A stretch of 64,000 bases of DNA from [Phialemoniopsis] sp. UDSM-2020 (GCA_018873225.1 JAEILZ010000003.1:3658001-3722000), one strand, 5' to 3'; counted from the first letter of the stretch, positions 23,496 through 35,238 are shown. Translations and numbers: made by a program. Notes: a model not told the origin generated them from the sequence alone.

Positions 23496-25100
23496 GGTCG
23501 GAGGGCCGGCCGGAGGTGTGGGGGAGAGGCAAGACCTCGGAAGTTGTACGACTCGGAGGTGGAGTTTGGTGTTGAGAGCGCCCGGAGGCGCAGGTATATC
23601 GGGGAGCAGATGTGCTCCGCGGATGGGTTCGGAGGTATGCTGACCTAGTATTCAACAATCCTCTTTTTGAGGTCTTATGGCATGAGTCTCAGATGCTGTT
23701 ACTCTATTACCTATGCCCCGCGCCATTTTTCTCAGTGCCACCAAAAAAGAAGCCGTTATCGCCATAGTGCAGACATGGATGGTGAGGCCCGATAAGATAA
23801 GGATTTCTTGGTGACATCAATTGATCAAATCTGGCAGACAGGCAATGAATGAAATGACTAGACGAGCCGTGTTGTTGGTCAGACTACCTAGGTAGGCATT
23901 GCCCCAAGTGGTTTGGCAAGTGGTTTCATGCTGCATCTTGTGATCCTTTCTGGCATGCCAAATTCACGTACTTACTCTACAAGATGTCTCTCCTTTTTGC
24001 CTATATGCATGCAGCATTAATTACTATTTACAGTATTTCACACAGCCAGGAGGGCATGCAATCACATAGGGCCTATCCATGGTCAAGCCAGTTAATAGTC
24101 AATCATCATGACATTTGTGTCTGTGACTTCTTTTTTTTTTGTCCTTTTGTACCTTCATACTAGGTAGAGTAGGCAAATATATCACCAGACTTCGACTTAA
24201 AGTAAGCACGTGGATGCCAACGAGAGTGCTTGTCTCCCATGCTCTTATTGGAGGAAATATTCATCGCCGTCTCTAGTGGGGGGGATTCCCTGTGCTGGGC
24301 CAAGCAAATCTCCAACAGGGGATCCCAGCCGCTAGAAGCTACCCTGGCACGCATCTAATTGGGGCGTCCTCCACTGTCTACGTACCTTGTTGATGCGCCG
24401 GTGCTGCACCATCCATCGGCCATCGCCTCTCGCTACCTGTACAGAAATTGATGCTTTTTGGCATGTGCGCACCCTACTTTAGATCATGAGCTTGGATTAA
24501 GGCCAGGCAGTGTCATTGTCCTTTGATTCTACATGTATGGTCTGCTTTCTTGCAACTGCGCATGCTGCTCAATCTCCAATCCCTACGCCCCTTTGGCCAT
24601 TCATTCCCTTCACTCCACCTATTTCTTCTCTCTCTTCCTTGTTGTCACACTCACCCTGCAGCCCCAAGCGTAACATCCCAAGTCTTCTCTCACCTCGTTC
24701 ACATTCGCGCCACAGGAGTGTTATCAGCCTACACTCCAAATCCGTTTGGACTTGATAAGGTGCGCCATATCTGTCACCGACTTACCAGGGTTCGACAACC
24801 CGAGAGTCGCGCGCTTGCTCGCTGCGCGCGGTGTTTCGTCCGGGACTTTCTCCGATACTTTCTCCGGCCCATTTCCACTAACATTGAACCGTTGTCGCAG
24901 ATCCCGCCGTCTAAAGTTTGGATATATACTTTTTTTTGGGAGGACAATCCTCCTGCGAGCGCGACCCTTTATTTTCCTTATCTTGTAGGATCGACATCCA
25001 GCAGTAGAAGATAGAGGTCGCGGATGCTGCCCAAGCTATTCGCATTTCTCAACAATTAGCACATCATAAGGTGTGACGGCCGAGACGGAGTAGCCACAAT
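23496..25100. other. Divergent promoter region CIA1 / GUT2
   Basis: 1.6 kb between two divergent starts. It contains a perfect 10-bp palindrome TACCTAGGTA (23885-23894), a T10 run near 24131, AT-rich DNA around 24000-24180 and a pyrimidine-rich stretch (24590-24700) ahead of GUT2. Small open frames here lack any recognisable protein pattern. Confidence 0.5.
25024..25059 (+). promoter_or_regulatory. Short upstream ORF before GUT2
   Basis: ATG at 25024 opens 11 codons (MLPKLFAFLNN) and stops with TAG, 41 nt before the GUT2 ATG. It could tune translation if the leader includes it. The transcript start is unknown. Confidence 0.25.
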
Positions 25101-27247
25101 ATGTCGAGGTTCGCGCGGCCGGGTCTGTTTCGGCGAGTGGCCACGACGGCCGGAGTCCTCACTGTCGGTACCGGCCTCGTCCTCTACAGCTACCGACCCA
25201 GGAATATCCCAGGCTACGAGCCTCCTGCGGTCCCTCCACCCATCTACGGCGCCGATGGCACCTTCAAGTTACCGCGATTCCCCCGCATCAAGCCTAGAGA
25301 CGAACAGATTGCCGAGCTCAAGAAGAGCAACTCGGGCAACAAGGAGGATGAATACGATATGCTGGTTATTGGCGGCGGTGCCACCGGCGCCGGAGTCGCA
25401 TTGGATGCAGCCACTCGCGGCCTGAAGGTCGCTGTCGTGGAGCGCGATGACTTCAGCTGCGGCACCAGCAGCAAGAGCACCAAGCTTGTCCACGGTGGAG
25501 TGCGTTACCTGGAGAAGGCTGTGTGGAATCTCGACTATGCGCAGTACGAGCTCGTCAAGGAGGCCCTCAAGGAGCGCAAGTACTTTCTGCAGACGGCACC
25601 CCATCTCAGCATGTGGCTGCCCATCATGCTGCCCCTCGACAAGTGGTGGAAGGCGCCCTACTACTGGGCCGGCACCAAGTTCTACGACTTTCTTGCCGGT
25701 AGCGAGGGAATCGAGAGCTCCTACTTTCTCACCAAGAGCAAGGCCATCGACGCTTTCCCCATGCTCAAGCAGACCGATCTTGTAGGCGCCCTCGTCTACT
25801 ACGACGGTGCGCACAATGACTCTCGCATGAACGTTTCCATTGCCATGACGGCCGCCCTTTACGGTGCCACCGTAGTCAACCACATGGAGGTCACCGGTCT
25901 CCACAAGGACGCGAACGGAAGGCTGTGCGGTGCTCGACTCAAGGACAGGGTGCCGGAGCGCAATGGCGCCCAGGCCGAAGACGTTGAGATCAAGGCAAAG
26001 TGTATCATCAACTGCACGGGTCCCTTCACCGACGGCATCCGCAAGATGGACGATCCCGAGTGCAAGGACATTGTCGCGCCAGCGTCTGGCGTGCATGTCA
26101 TTCTGCCTGGCTACTACAGCCCCGGCAAGATGGGTCTCATTGATCCTTCGACCTCCGATGGCCGCGTCATCTTCTTCCTCCCCTGGCAGGGCAACACCAT
26201 CGCCGGCACCACCGACGAGCCTGCCACCATCTCCAAGAACCCCCTCCCCGATGAGAAGTCTATCCAGTGGATTCTCAACGAGATCAGTCACTACCTCTCC
26301 CCCGACATCAACGTCCGCCGTGGCGACGTCTTGTCCGCTTGGTCTGGTCTGCGTCCTCTTGTCTCGGATCCCAAGGCTAAGAATACCGAGTCGCTCGTCA
26401 GGAATCACCTTGTCGATATCTCCAGCTCTGGCTTGGTGACGTGTGCGGGTGGTAAATGGACGACATACCGACAGATGGCGGAAGAGTGCGTTGATGCCGC
26501 CGTAAAGGAGTTTGGTCTGCAGCCGAGACCGATGCCCAATGTGCCGCGTGTCAGCGGCACTGACGTGGTAGACGACGGTGCCATCCTCGACGGCTCCTGC
26601 CAGTCACATCGCGTGCGGCTCATTGGCGCCCATGGCTTCAGCAGGACACTCTTCATTCACTTGATCCAACACTTTGGTATCGAAACAGAGGTTGCCAAGC
26701 ACCTGACTGAGAGCTACGGCGACCGGGCATGGACCGTCGCCGCCATGTGCCAGCCCACCGATAAACGATTCCCCGCTAGGGGAGAACGCATTTCTCAACT
26801 GTATCCCTTCGTAGACGGCGAGATCCGCTACGCCGTCCGAAATGAGTACGCCCAGACAGCCGCCGACGTTTTGGCCCGGAGGACGAGATTGGCTTTCCTC
26901 AATGCCCAGGCTACTCTGGAGGCACTGCCAAAGATCATTGATATCATGGCTCAGGAGTTGAAGTGGGACAAGAAGCGGCAGGAACTCGAGTGGAAAGAGA
27001 GTAAGTAGCCGACCCCCTCATTTCACCTACTTGTATTCTGTGCTCCCGTGATGGATGCACTGGACGAAGACGCCTTGGGCTAACGATTGTGCTCGCAGCT
27101 GTTGCTTTCCTCGAGTCCATGGGCCTGCCCCAGCCGATGCTGACGGCGACGAGGAAACAGGTTGAGCAAGGAAAGCTCGACTTTTCAACATCACTGGAGT
27201 ACAAGATGTACTCGAGGCACGACAAGCCCATCGAGGAGGCAAATTAG
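25101..27247 (+). CDS. GUT2: FAD-dependent glycerol-3-phosphate dehydrogenase, mitochondrial
   Basis: Exons 25101-27000 and 27099-27247, joined over a 98-nt intron (GTAAGT donor, GCTAAC branch, CGCAG acceptor), give 682 aa. Gut2 oxidises glycerol-3-phosphate to dihydroxyacetone phosphate on the outer face of the mitochondrial inner membrane and feeds electrons to ubiquinone. It completes the G3P shuttle and glycerol use. The N-terminus has an Arg-rich presequence followed by a hydrophobic anchor (VATTAGVLTVGTGLVLYSY). The FAD Rossmann motif is VIGGGATGAG near residue 90, followed by the family block GTSSKSTKLVHGGVRYLE. DAO-type core motifs follow (LPWQGNTIAGTTDEP; VTCAGGKWTTYR), then the C-terminal DAO_C domain. 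No EF-hand pair is present, unlike animal enzymes. The last exon supplies the C-terminus. Confidence 0.96.
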
Positions 27248-27643
27248 ACTTGTTCATAATACGGTTCCGGCATTGTATAGACTAGTATCACCAGGTAGAC
27301 GGTAGGCGTATGGAGTACCTATGTAATCATCATCAAAAAGAAGCATTCAGAGAAGTCCCGGTCTAATTTCCTCTGGCTTGCCGCAGTTTGTCTTCAGGGC
27401 TTGTACACCTGGCAAGGAAGGAGGAGCCTGGGACAATCACCTCCTTCCAGTAATAACAAAGCGTCTGGCAGGGCTACCTGTTCCCAGACCACACAATTTG
27501 CACTCCTCAAGTTCGAATGACACAGCTAGACCACCCACCAATTACCATCTTACTATGTATGAATTGATCATGGCATAATTATCATCTCCCATCCGTCTCT
27601 AGCTGCGGCACCCACGCAATCTCCTCTTGCTCCTACAACAGCA
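27248..27643. other. Intergenic region downstream of GUT2
   Basis: About 400 bp covering the probable GUT2 3' UTR. No gene is seen. Confidence 0.4.
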
Positions 27644-28546
27644 ATGAGCCAGGGACTAAAGCATATCGCGATGCCGTTAGCCAGCGCTGTGAGCCAACCA
27701 GCGCCTTGGTGGTGTACATGGCGACAGAAAGACTCTTCAGAGAAGACCAGGTCTACGATAGGCAGCCCCCTCTCGGCATTCAACCATAGCCGCGGGGGCG
27801 ACGACGACCAGTCTGTCTGTCTCGCAAGCGCCCTCAGCTCCAGAAGCATCGTCACACTGGCTCTGCCGCCCGCTCCTGCAGATTGGGAAGAAGACCAGCC
27901 CGGCGACGGGCAGTCGCTCGGCGAGGATGTCGACGCTGCTTCCTCTACTTCTTTCCCTCCTCCTCCTGCTTCTCCTTCTCCTCCGAGCCCCCCTATCGCT
28001 CCTTTGCAGCCTCTCTACCCGGCTCCCCAGCGCTCGCCCACGCCCGACGGCCTCCCCAACTAGGAACAGGCGCAGCGAGAGGCTCTGGCCCGGCGGAGGC
28101 AGCGGCAACAACAGCCGCAGCAGCCATCCCAGCAGGCTCTCGCCGGCCCCGCACGGAGAAGCAATGCTGCTGCAGGCTTCAGTCTCAGGAGCCTCTTCCG
28201 TCCGGCGCCGCCTCAGTCGCAGCAGCAAGGCAGCACGGTCACGACATCTCCCTACCCGGCACCGCTGTGGCGCCCGCCCGCCAGCCAGCACGCCCTGCCG
28301 GGTCACCATCCTTTTCTGTCATCGCGGCCCTCGGTCGCTCTGGACATGGCAGGAGATGATGACCTTGCGAGAGGAATGGTCCCACCGAGGGGCCAGGCTC
28401 GTGGTCCCAGAGTCGTCTCTTTGAGTGATTATGCCTTCCTGCGGCAGCTCGATGGCAGAGAAGCCCATAGTAGCGGAGGAGGGCAAGGCGCCGAGCGTGA
28501 TGGACCTCCAGCATCGAGCCGCCGGTGGTGTGTCTGCCTCTTTTGA
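27644..28546 (+). pseudogene. Pro/Gln-rich reading frame interrupted by one TAG: pseudogene, misassembly or unrecognised spliced gene
   Basis: One frame is open from ATG 27644 to a TGA at 28544-28546 except for a single TAG at 28061-28063. The first part (139 codons) ends in a Pro/Ser-rich segment (PPPPASPSPPSPPIAPLQP). The second (160 codons) begins with a Glu/Gln/Arg-rich helix (EQAQREALARRRQRQQQ) and reaches an ordered-looking segment (RVVSLSDYAFLRQLDG). The compositions join naturally across the stop and third bases are biased. I find no canonical GT donor within about 120 nt upstream of the TAG, so a simple intron does not remove it. The stretch 27930-28060 is pyrimidine-rich and ends CAACTAG, so a non-consensus intron cannot be excluded. 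I recognise no family. A minus-strand open frame at 27737-28309 is less convincing. Confidence 0.35.
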
Positions 28547-29146
28547 TCAGTGTCGCAGATTGTGTAAAAGAAAAGAGAATCACAGTATGTTGAGGCGATT
28601 GCGCAAGACGTTCCAGTGTGGCATCAGAAATTGTAGACATTATGCGGCAGCTACTCCTTCGTCATCCAGCCTGAGCTGTGCGAAGTCGAGTCGGTGTTCT
28701 CTATATGTACAATGCAATACGAAGCCCGGCGTTGACCGCTCCCGACCAAGGGTGAGCGACATCATGCCAAGATTCGTTGGGTATTTTTGAGGGTGTCCCT
28801 TTCCATATCCTTTGTGCCGTGCTGAAGAGAGAGGTTTTCCTTTTCTACTCCTCATATACCCAGAACCCGTTTCCCCATTTCCATAGAAATCCCTCCCAGA
28901 AAAAAAGACCGCACTCACCGGGACCGGATCCAGTCCCAGTAGACATGTGGTATAACGCCTTCCCAATGCAGCGACGTGCTCCTGCTTTGTGGTATCACAG
29001 TAATCCAGAAAACATCTAAAACCCAACAAAATTCAAAACCCCCCTTTCATAAAACGCCATGCCTGCCGTAAACCATTTTCACGTGTACGTCGAGTCTTTC
29101 TCTTTTTTTTTCGTTTCCGCTGCGCAAGTTCCGCTATGACGGTACC
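28547..29146. other. Intergenic region
   Basis: 600 bp between the interrupted frame on + and the stop of the minus-strand unknown ORF. No gene or notable repeat is seen apart from a T-rich run at 29100-29112. Confidence 0.4.
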
Positions 29147-30064
29147 TCACATGCGGTGGCTCTCCCGAGGGAGGCCAATGTTCGTTTCGCTCAGTCGCTT
29201 CACAAGCGTCGGTTCCTGCTTTGGGGCGGCAACGATGTTAAACACGCGATTCAGCAAGCTCCGCCGAGCACCATCGGCCCGTCGATAGTGTAGATGACCG
29301 CACTGGCAACTGGAATGCCTGCCCACGCTGATCTTGCGATCCAGTTCCGCCTCCCAGCCGTAGCAGTCGCCGCTGTTGGAGGAGGAGTGGGAATCGCACT
29401 CAAACATGGTGATGGAGCCATCGTCAACCTCCATGGCGCGACCTGAGCCGAGGAAGTTGGAGAAGTCAGTGAGCGAAAGCCCAGATGCAGACGATAGAGA
29501 TGGCGTGTGCACTCGGATTGTTGCGTCGTCTGTGCTACTATCGGAGCTGGATGACGAAGAATCCGTGTCGGCCTCCATGGGCTCAGTCTCGGTGCCGAAA
29601 CTAGTACACTCGGAGCTGCTCGATCGTCGAACTGGGGTTGAGGAAAGCGGACTGCTTTGGAAGACCGAGGAGCGTTCCAATGCTGGTGAAGTCTGTTTCG
29701 AGCTCTCATCGTCAAACCACGAGCCGGCGACCATCAGTCGCGGAAGCGCGTTGTTTCTAAGCTTTGGGCGGGCATACTTGCGCGCGAGCCATGGCCGACT
29801 AACGGGCCGGTAGATTGCATCTCTGGGATAGCCTCTTGCGGCCATGTCGCCCCCATAATTTCCATCGATATTGACCTCTTCCGCGGTGCCAGCCTCGGTG
29901 GTTTCCTGAACCGACGTTGTCGAGGGAACTGAGTCCTGACCACCACCAGGTAATGGGTCCGTGGTAGTGCTATGGACAGAATTCAAAAGAACAGCGTCGT
30001 CAGTGGCTTCGTCCGAGGTAGTACTGGCATCGAGGTTTGTAGTGGAAGATACGGGTGGCGGCAT
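29147..30064 (-). CDS. Uncharacterised Ser/Thr-rich protein directly behind the RGS gene, same frame
   Basis: 305 codons from the first ATG at 30064 (codons before it are AGG TTG CAG GTC, directly after the TGA that ends the RGS frame). The protein is Ser/Thr- and acid-rich. It has one conserved-looking basic segment (SRPWLARKYARPKLRNNALPR, residues about 85-105), Ser runs, and a C-terminal Cys/His patch (CQCGHLHYRR) followed by SLLNRVFNIVAAPKQEP. I recognise no family. Only 12 nt separate the RGS stop from this ATG, and both lie in one frame. That is very unusual for two independent fungal genes. It could be a separate short gene, the tail of a longer RGS protein reached by stop readthrough, or the tail of a gene split by a sequence error. 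Confidence 0.5.
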   Translation of the reverse strand: MPPPVSSTTNLDASTTSDEATDDAVLLNSVHSTTTDPLPGGGQDSVPSTTSVQETTEAGTAEEVNIDGNYGGDMAARGYPRDAIYRPVSRPWLARKYARPKLRNNALPRLMVAGSWFDDESSKQTSPALERSSVFQSSPLSSTPVRRSSSSECTSFGTETEPMEADTDSSSSSSDSSTDDATIRVHTPSLSSASGLSLTDFSNFLGSGRAMEVDDGSITMFECDSHSSSNSGDCYGWEAELDRKISVGRHSSCQCGHLHYRRADGARRSLLNRVFNIVAAPKQEPTLVKRLSETNIGLPRESHRM

Positions 30065-30076
30065 GACCTGCAACCT

Positions 30077-31114
30077 TCATAAATTGTTGTTGCTCCCGCT
30101 AGAACTCCCTTCGCAGAGAGTCATGTCGACGTCATCGTCGGGGGACGAGGCGTACGGTGCACTCGACGGGTTGAGCTTGCGACCTTGCCGAGTTCTGCGG
30201 CCAAGTCCGAGCCTGGCACTCATGCGTTTCCAACCGTTGTTGTGTGCACTGATGGCTCTCTGCAGCGTACCCGGCGAGGAGCCGAAGCCCCAGTCGGAGG
30301 TCGGGGGAGTGGTGGGTGGAGTTAATGGTTCGCCTGCGGGAGGCGTCGAGTTTCCGCTATCGTCGGTCAACGTCTCGGCGCGGTCGGCGACCTCGGTCAG
30401 AGACGAGTTGGATCGAGCAGCGCCGTCATTACGCCGTCCGAGGTGGAGCTGAGGTAGGAACGACGACATGGCAGGGCGACTAGCATCTTCAGGGATGGGA
30501 GCCTCACCAGGTGTCTTGGAACGTGCCTGAGTATGCTTCGTGTCGTGGTGATGGCAGTACTCGCAGTCGTGCTCGCTCATGTTGGAAGACACATCATTAA
30601 GAAAGGGGAGCAGCACGGAGTCGTTCATGAGCTCGTAGACGATCTGGACTGCTTCATCAAGCTCAGTCGGGGAGGGGGCTCGAAGAGCAGGGTTGAGGCT
30701 CAAAAGGCGGTCGCGAACATGCGCAGGGAGGTTGACTTCTCGGTGGCTAGAGGGGAGTATGTAGGCTTCCATGAGTTTTTCCCATAGTTGGGGTAAATTC
30801 TCAACACCCTCTTCATAGGCCGTCCGGTAGCGCTGCGTGTCTAATGTGAACTCGAGCGTCTCGAGGCAATGGTTGGAGGAGAGGTAGGCCGTGAAGGCAG
30901 CAAGAGTCCATGGCGGAGGGGCGGTGTTGGACAAGATGTCTTGTAATGTAGGGCGGTGAGTGCAAGCCAACAGGGCCGCGCTGGGCGGCCGTGAGCTGCT
31001 GGTCATATTGTTGTTGTGGCAGTCTGGCGGGGGCGATCGACTCGGGGAGAGTTGTCTGGGACTGGGTGAAGGACTGGGATAAGCGAGCCTGTTCGTCCGC
31101 AATCGCGGTCTCAT
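30077..31114 (-). CDS. RGS-domain regulator of G-protein signalling
   Basis: 345 codons from ATG 31114; a second in-frame ATG at 31006 (MTSSSRPPSAALL) is an alternative start that keeps the whole RGS domain. RGS proteins speed GTP hydrolysis by G-alpha subunits. The RGS domain is near the N-terminus, about residues 54-180: TLQDILSNTAPPPWTLAAF, then AYLSSNHCLETLEF, the typical alpha-5 region, and a C-terminal NDSVLLPFLNDV. The layout (N-terminal RGS, disordered basic and Ser-rich tail) recalls Aspergillus RgsA-type proteins; this is an impression, not a search. It stops at TGA 30079-30077 and the same frame continues into the next feature. Conidiation or stress control would be typical of the family. 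Confidence 0.8.
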   Translation of the reverse strand: MRPRLRTNRLAYPSPSPSPRQLSPSRSPPPDCHNNNMTSSSRPPSAALLACTHRPTLQDILSNTAPPPWTLAAFTAYLSSNHCLETLEFTLDTQRYRTAYEEGVENLPQLWEKLMEAYILPSSHREVNLPAHVRDRLLSLNPALRAPSPTELDEAVQIVYELMNDSVLLPFLNDVSSNMSEHDCEYCHHHDTKHTQARSKTPGEAPIPEDASRPAMSSFLPQLHLGRRNDGAARSNSSLTEVADRAETLTDDSGNSTPPAGEPLTPPTTPPTSDWGFGSSPGTLQRAISAHNNGWKRMSARLGLGRRTRQGRKLNPSSAPYASSPDDDVDMTLCEGSSSGSNNNL

Positions 31115-33088
31115 TTCCTAATCCCAAGAGCTTGTCTCTGCAAGATAATGCAGACAATCGGCAAGCGTGCGCAGAGAATATACGCAACGACGATCCGTTC
31201 AAAGGGGTCCGAGGCCTACGCCATTCGGTGGATTGGATCGGCGTCCCAAGACAAGGCGATGGACGGAACTCCGGGATGGGGCGGGAAGAGCAGAGGAAAA
31301 GAATTGTCCCGAGTTCTCTTTTGATCCAAGCAAGTTGATCCTCCTTTATTGTATTGTACTGGTATTCGTCGTGGTCGTGGGGATGTCGCTTTGCCTGGTC
31401 GGCCTGGCCGTCGAGGTGGAATGTGTGGCGGGAGAAAGGAATTAAAGCGTCCTCAGAGTAGCTCGACACGAGACCTCGAGGTTGTTTATCAAAATCCGAG
31501 TGTCGCTAATGAGTGATTGAAAAGAATCAAATGACACCGCTAGAGAAAAGGGTTTCCAGAGAAGAAATCGTGCGTGACGTCTTTGCGATGAAGGGGGGAG
31601 GAGGGAAGAAAGGAAATAAAGTCGATGAAGGATGCAAAGATTAGGTAGACAGTTGGTTTGGCTGGTCGTGACGATTTCGGGGGGGGGGATAGAAGGGTGG
31701 GCATTGGCGGTGGTGGTGGTGGCGGCGACGGGACCAGTTGGGTATTTTACAGGCTTAGGTACTGTAGAAAAAAAGGAAGGGCGGATAGAAGAGACATGGA
31801 AGGGATGGAATGACTGGAGAAGAGAGGGGGGGACAAGGGGGGACGGGAGGCAGCGAGGTACCTACCAGGAGCAGAGAGCCAGAGGCAGTGGAACATCAGA
31901 GGAACATCAGAGGAGAGCGGACCACGACCGATGACCAAGGACCAGGACCAGGACCAGGGCCAGGGCCCAGAGAGACACCATGACTGGAGGGACCAGAAAC
32001 TAAAAAGAGTGCGACATGGGGCGGCGGGGCTCTCTCTGTGCCTACAAGTACAGTACCTCAGTACCTGCTCCATAGGCCTGTGAAGAACGCTAAAATAATT
32101 GGACACACACGCCAGCCAACGACTGCTCCAAAGATTCCCACTGGCCCAAAAACCCACTAGGGAAAATGTGTGGTTCCATCATTGATACCTAGAGCCGGCC
32201 GGAAACCAGCACATCAGTCAGTCACTATGGAGTCTAGCAAGAGCACGCAATCATCATTATGCTTTCTCCCACCTTTCGTCCCCCATACCATGCCGTCACC
32301 TAACAGTGCCCAAGTATGTTGAGGAGCCATTGGCGCTGGGCATGCTCATTGCCTACTTCTTTCTTTCGCCTGTTCCTATTCCCTTCAAAAGGATAGACAG
32401 TGCTTGCTTTGTTCCATGTTGGCTGTGTCTCGTGGTGGGTGGGGAGGGGGCGAGAGGAGCACGTGTTGCAGCAGCCATGAGAGGTACGGTACTCCGTCTT
32501 GTCCGTTGAGTCTGCTTATCCTCATCCACCGTACTCCTACTAGGTCTTACCAGACATTCAGAAGCCATGGTGCTCTTGCAAGGAGGAAGTAGTCCGGAGC
32601 ATCAAGAGACATCAAAACCACAAAAAACACAAACCACGTTCTAGACAACCGGGAAGCCTGGCGACTGACTTGGCAGGCACAACTCTCGCCGGCGACGGTG
32701 GGAGGCAACTGAGACAAGCGTAAAAGTAAAGCTGTTGTGGTGACTCGGGGGGGCTTTCTGGGGGAGTGCTACGGATGACAAGTGACAGCAGCAGTGCACG
32801 TCCGCAGCACAGCACTGTCGTGAGAGAGAGATAAGAGGGAAATGGGCCCGCAAACGGTAAAGTTTCTCACCGTTCCGCGCGAACATGTTTTTAGCGTCGA
32901 TATCGATGGGAGGGGCTGTGATGGCGCTAGAAGCACGCTAGAACCGTTCCACAACCAGGCAATAGTGGATACATGACCAATCAGAGCAGCCAAAGTGTCT
33001 GACCATTCGTCACTCGGAGGAGCGATGAGCATTGCCTGCTGCCTTTTCAGGACTAGCTTGCATTGCCCAGGGAGGCGCTGGATGTCAC

Positions 33089-33115
33089 TCTGCTCCCTCT
33101 GCTCCCTCTGCTCCC
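33089..33115 (+). repeat. Three copies of the 9-mer TCTGCTCCC
   Basis: Three perfect tandem copies, noncoding. Confidence 0.8.
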
Positions 33116-33989
33116 CTTTTTCCCAAGCCAAGCCAGCCAGTTCCGCTCACTGCTACCCCCCCAGTCACGCCAGTCTTTGTCTTCTTTTGACATTTCGCGC
33201 CATTGTCGATCCATGGTCGCGTTACCGAATCCGTCTTGTCAGTTACGTGCGCGTTCTGCCCCCCAGGTCTGTCATAAGCTACGTCGCCGTTGCCGGCTGG
33301 GCAGTCACGCAGGCTCACAGTCTCACAAACTCACCCAGTGACGGGATAGGAATCCATGGAACGCATGGAAGCAGTGCTTTGGAAGGATGTCTGACACGGG
33401 ATCGTCCCGGCCTCTACCCAATCACGCTGTTTCGTGGACCCAGAACCGCATAAAGCGTTTGATCGGAACCACCAATGACCAATGACTGGAAGCACTCGTT
33501 GCTATTGAGAGCGAGAGAAAAAAGATCATCAAGGTTACGCAGCATGACAGCGGTAGGGACCTACGCTCACTGGTCTACTCAGGCATCGAGACACCCAAAG
33601 ACCCAAGCTTGTCAACTAAAGGTGGTGCCAATTGCTTGTCACGACTCAGGCTTCTTAGACATGGCCTGGCGAGCCTGGTTACGTGTCAGTGACACTTTCT
33701 TGGCGCCCAGTGCTCTAAGCCCAACTTTAATCAGTTGGCTTCGCAGATCATGCTTATCTTTGGCTCTACGTACTTCGTAGGGGGCAAAAGTCGCTACCTG
33801 TCCGCCAGAGCTTCTTCATTGGTATTAATGATATAGCTCTGGCATCAACTCAAGACATCAACAGGGGATGAAACGCCAGCTCTGTACCTCAGGAAGTAGA
33901 GGGTCACCGTGAAGTTGCCGTGTACATACAGTTCCATCTTCGATACACGCACGGTCCGCTCGCTACCAAAGTACTGAACCAAATGGACT

Positions 33990-34012
33990 GGGGGGGGGGG
34001 GGGGGGGGGGGG
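33990..34012 (+). repeat. Homopolymer of 23 G
   Basis: An uninterrupted G run within noncoding DNA. Its length is prone to sequencing and replication error, and such a run can form a G-quadruplex. Confidence 0.9.
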
Positions 34013-35238
34013 CGGTTTGAACGGGCGACCGCACTGTCAAGGACTGTCGATCCTCAAGCTTACCACAAAAGGGCTGTAGACTAGGTAGTCCGTTCAAGTT
34101 GACCCGCGTGCTCTCCCGCTGCTACAGCCCTATCGTGCCAGCCTGGCTGGACTGGTATCTGTCATCCCAAACATCCTGAGATTCCTGCCCCAGGCATGGT
34201 AATCCTACGCGCGTGGCTCTTGGCACCGAGTCAATCTAAAGTAATATGTGATACGGTATTACTATCACTCAATTTAATCAGTTACTTTACTTCCCTCGGG
34301 TCAATCTAGTATCGATATCGCTCTCGAGACGCGGTCACCAATTGGAGCCCGCCGCCTTCGCTGTTGCACTGTTTATCCCTAATTGCCGGGGTCCTTCCCG
34401 GGCCCAGACTGACAAAGAGTGGTTGAATTCGAAAGACCACGTGCGTTGTGACATGACAGGATCAGGTCGGTTTCCGTCGCTACGCCGAGTCAACATGCGA
34501 CGAAGGAGGTTTGTATCGACACGATAGTCTCAACCAACGACCCTGGATAGACTACCTACTCCCTAGTCCTCGCCGGTGTTCGGTAGTTGTCTGCACCATG
34601 TCAAAGGAGTTGTGAAACAGGCGCCAAGATGTGGAGAAGAGAGCGAGGCGCACCACCGTGACGAGGGCGCTGATGGAGAGCGGTGCCAAACTATATTTCA
34701 CAATAGCACGCCTTATCAGGGGCACGAATGAGAGCCCGTCCACGGCGATGGATTGCCATGGAGCATGCGTCTTTGCGCAGGATGCAGTTTTGTGGTGTTG
34801 CCATAGCCTGACAAGGTTTCCAGCTACCGGCAATTGTCTGCACGACGCCCTGCCCAGTTATTCCCGCTGCCGTAGCGGCCCTGATTAAGGTTGTCGTTGT
34901 CGTTGTTGAACACCTCCATGGAGAATGCACCTGTGCCGCCCGGCTACAGAGACGAAACAATTGCCGCGGGCTATCTGCTGTCGCCTTTGCAGTAGCGAGT
35001 ATCAAAACCCCCGTACCCGATGCATCCGTCCTATACATAAGTAGGCACTACGGCTGTGTTAGCTGAATGTTTACTGTATTCCCGGATCTCGCCTTAGAGG
35101 TTGTCGGTGATCAACACAGAAGTCAACCACACTGCGCATCTCCTGCTTAGTCACCGTGGCTCACGATGCTTGCGGGGCCGCAAAGGCACGAAGGCGTCAA
35201 ATAGCTTCCAATCTCTGCCGCCCCGGGTCACTCGCGTA

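Noticed and set aside
23885..23894. TACCTAGGTA palindrome and related TAGGTA motifs in several intergenic regions
   Set aside because: Short, frequent in intergenic DNA here and not tied to one type of gene. I cannot argue for a specific site without genome-wide counts.
25269..26408. Minus-strand 379-codon open frame inside GUT2
   Set aside because: Same codon-bias mirror effect over a conserved enzyme.
27737..28309. Minus-strand 190-codon Arg/Leu-rich frame
   Set aside because: Low-complexity reverse reading of the CTCC/GCAG-rich plus-strand frame; no ordered segment.
34008..34070. tRNA-like stretch (GTTCAAACC on the minus strand next to the C run)
   Set aside because: It has a passable B-box and a weak A-box, but the T-stem, anticodon stem and acceptor stem do not pair.
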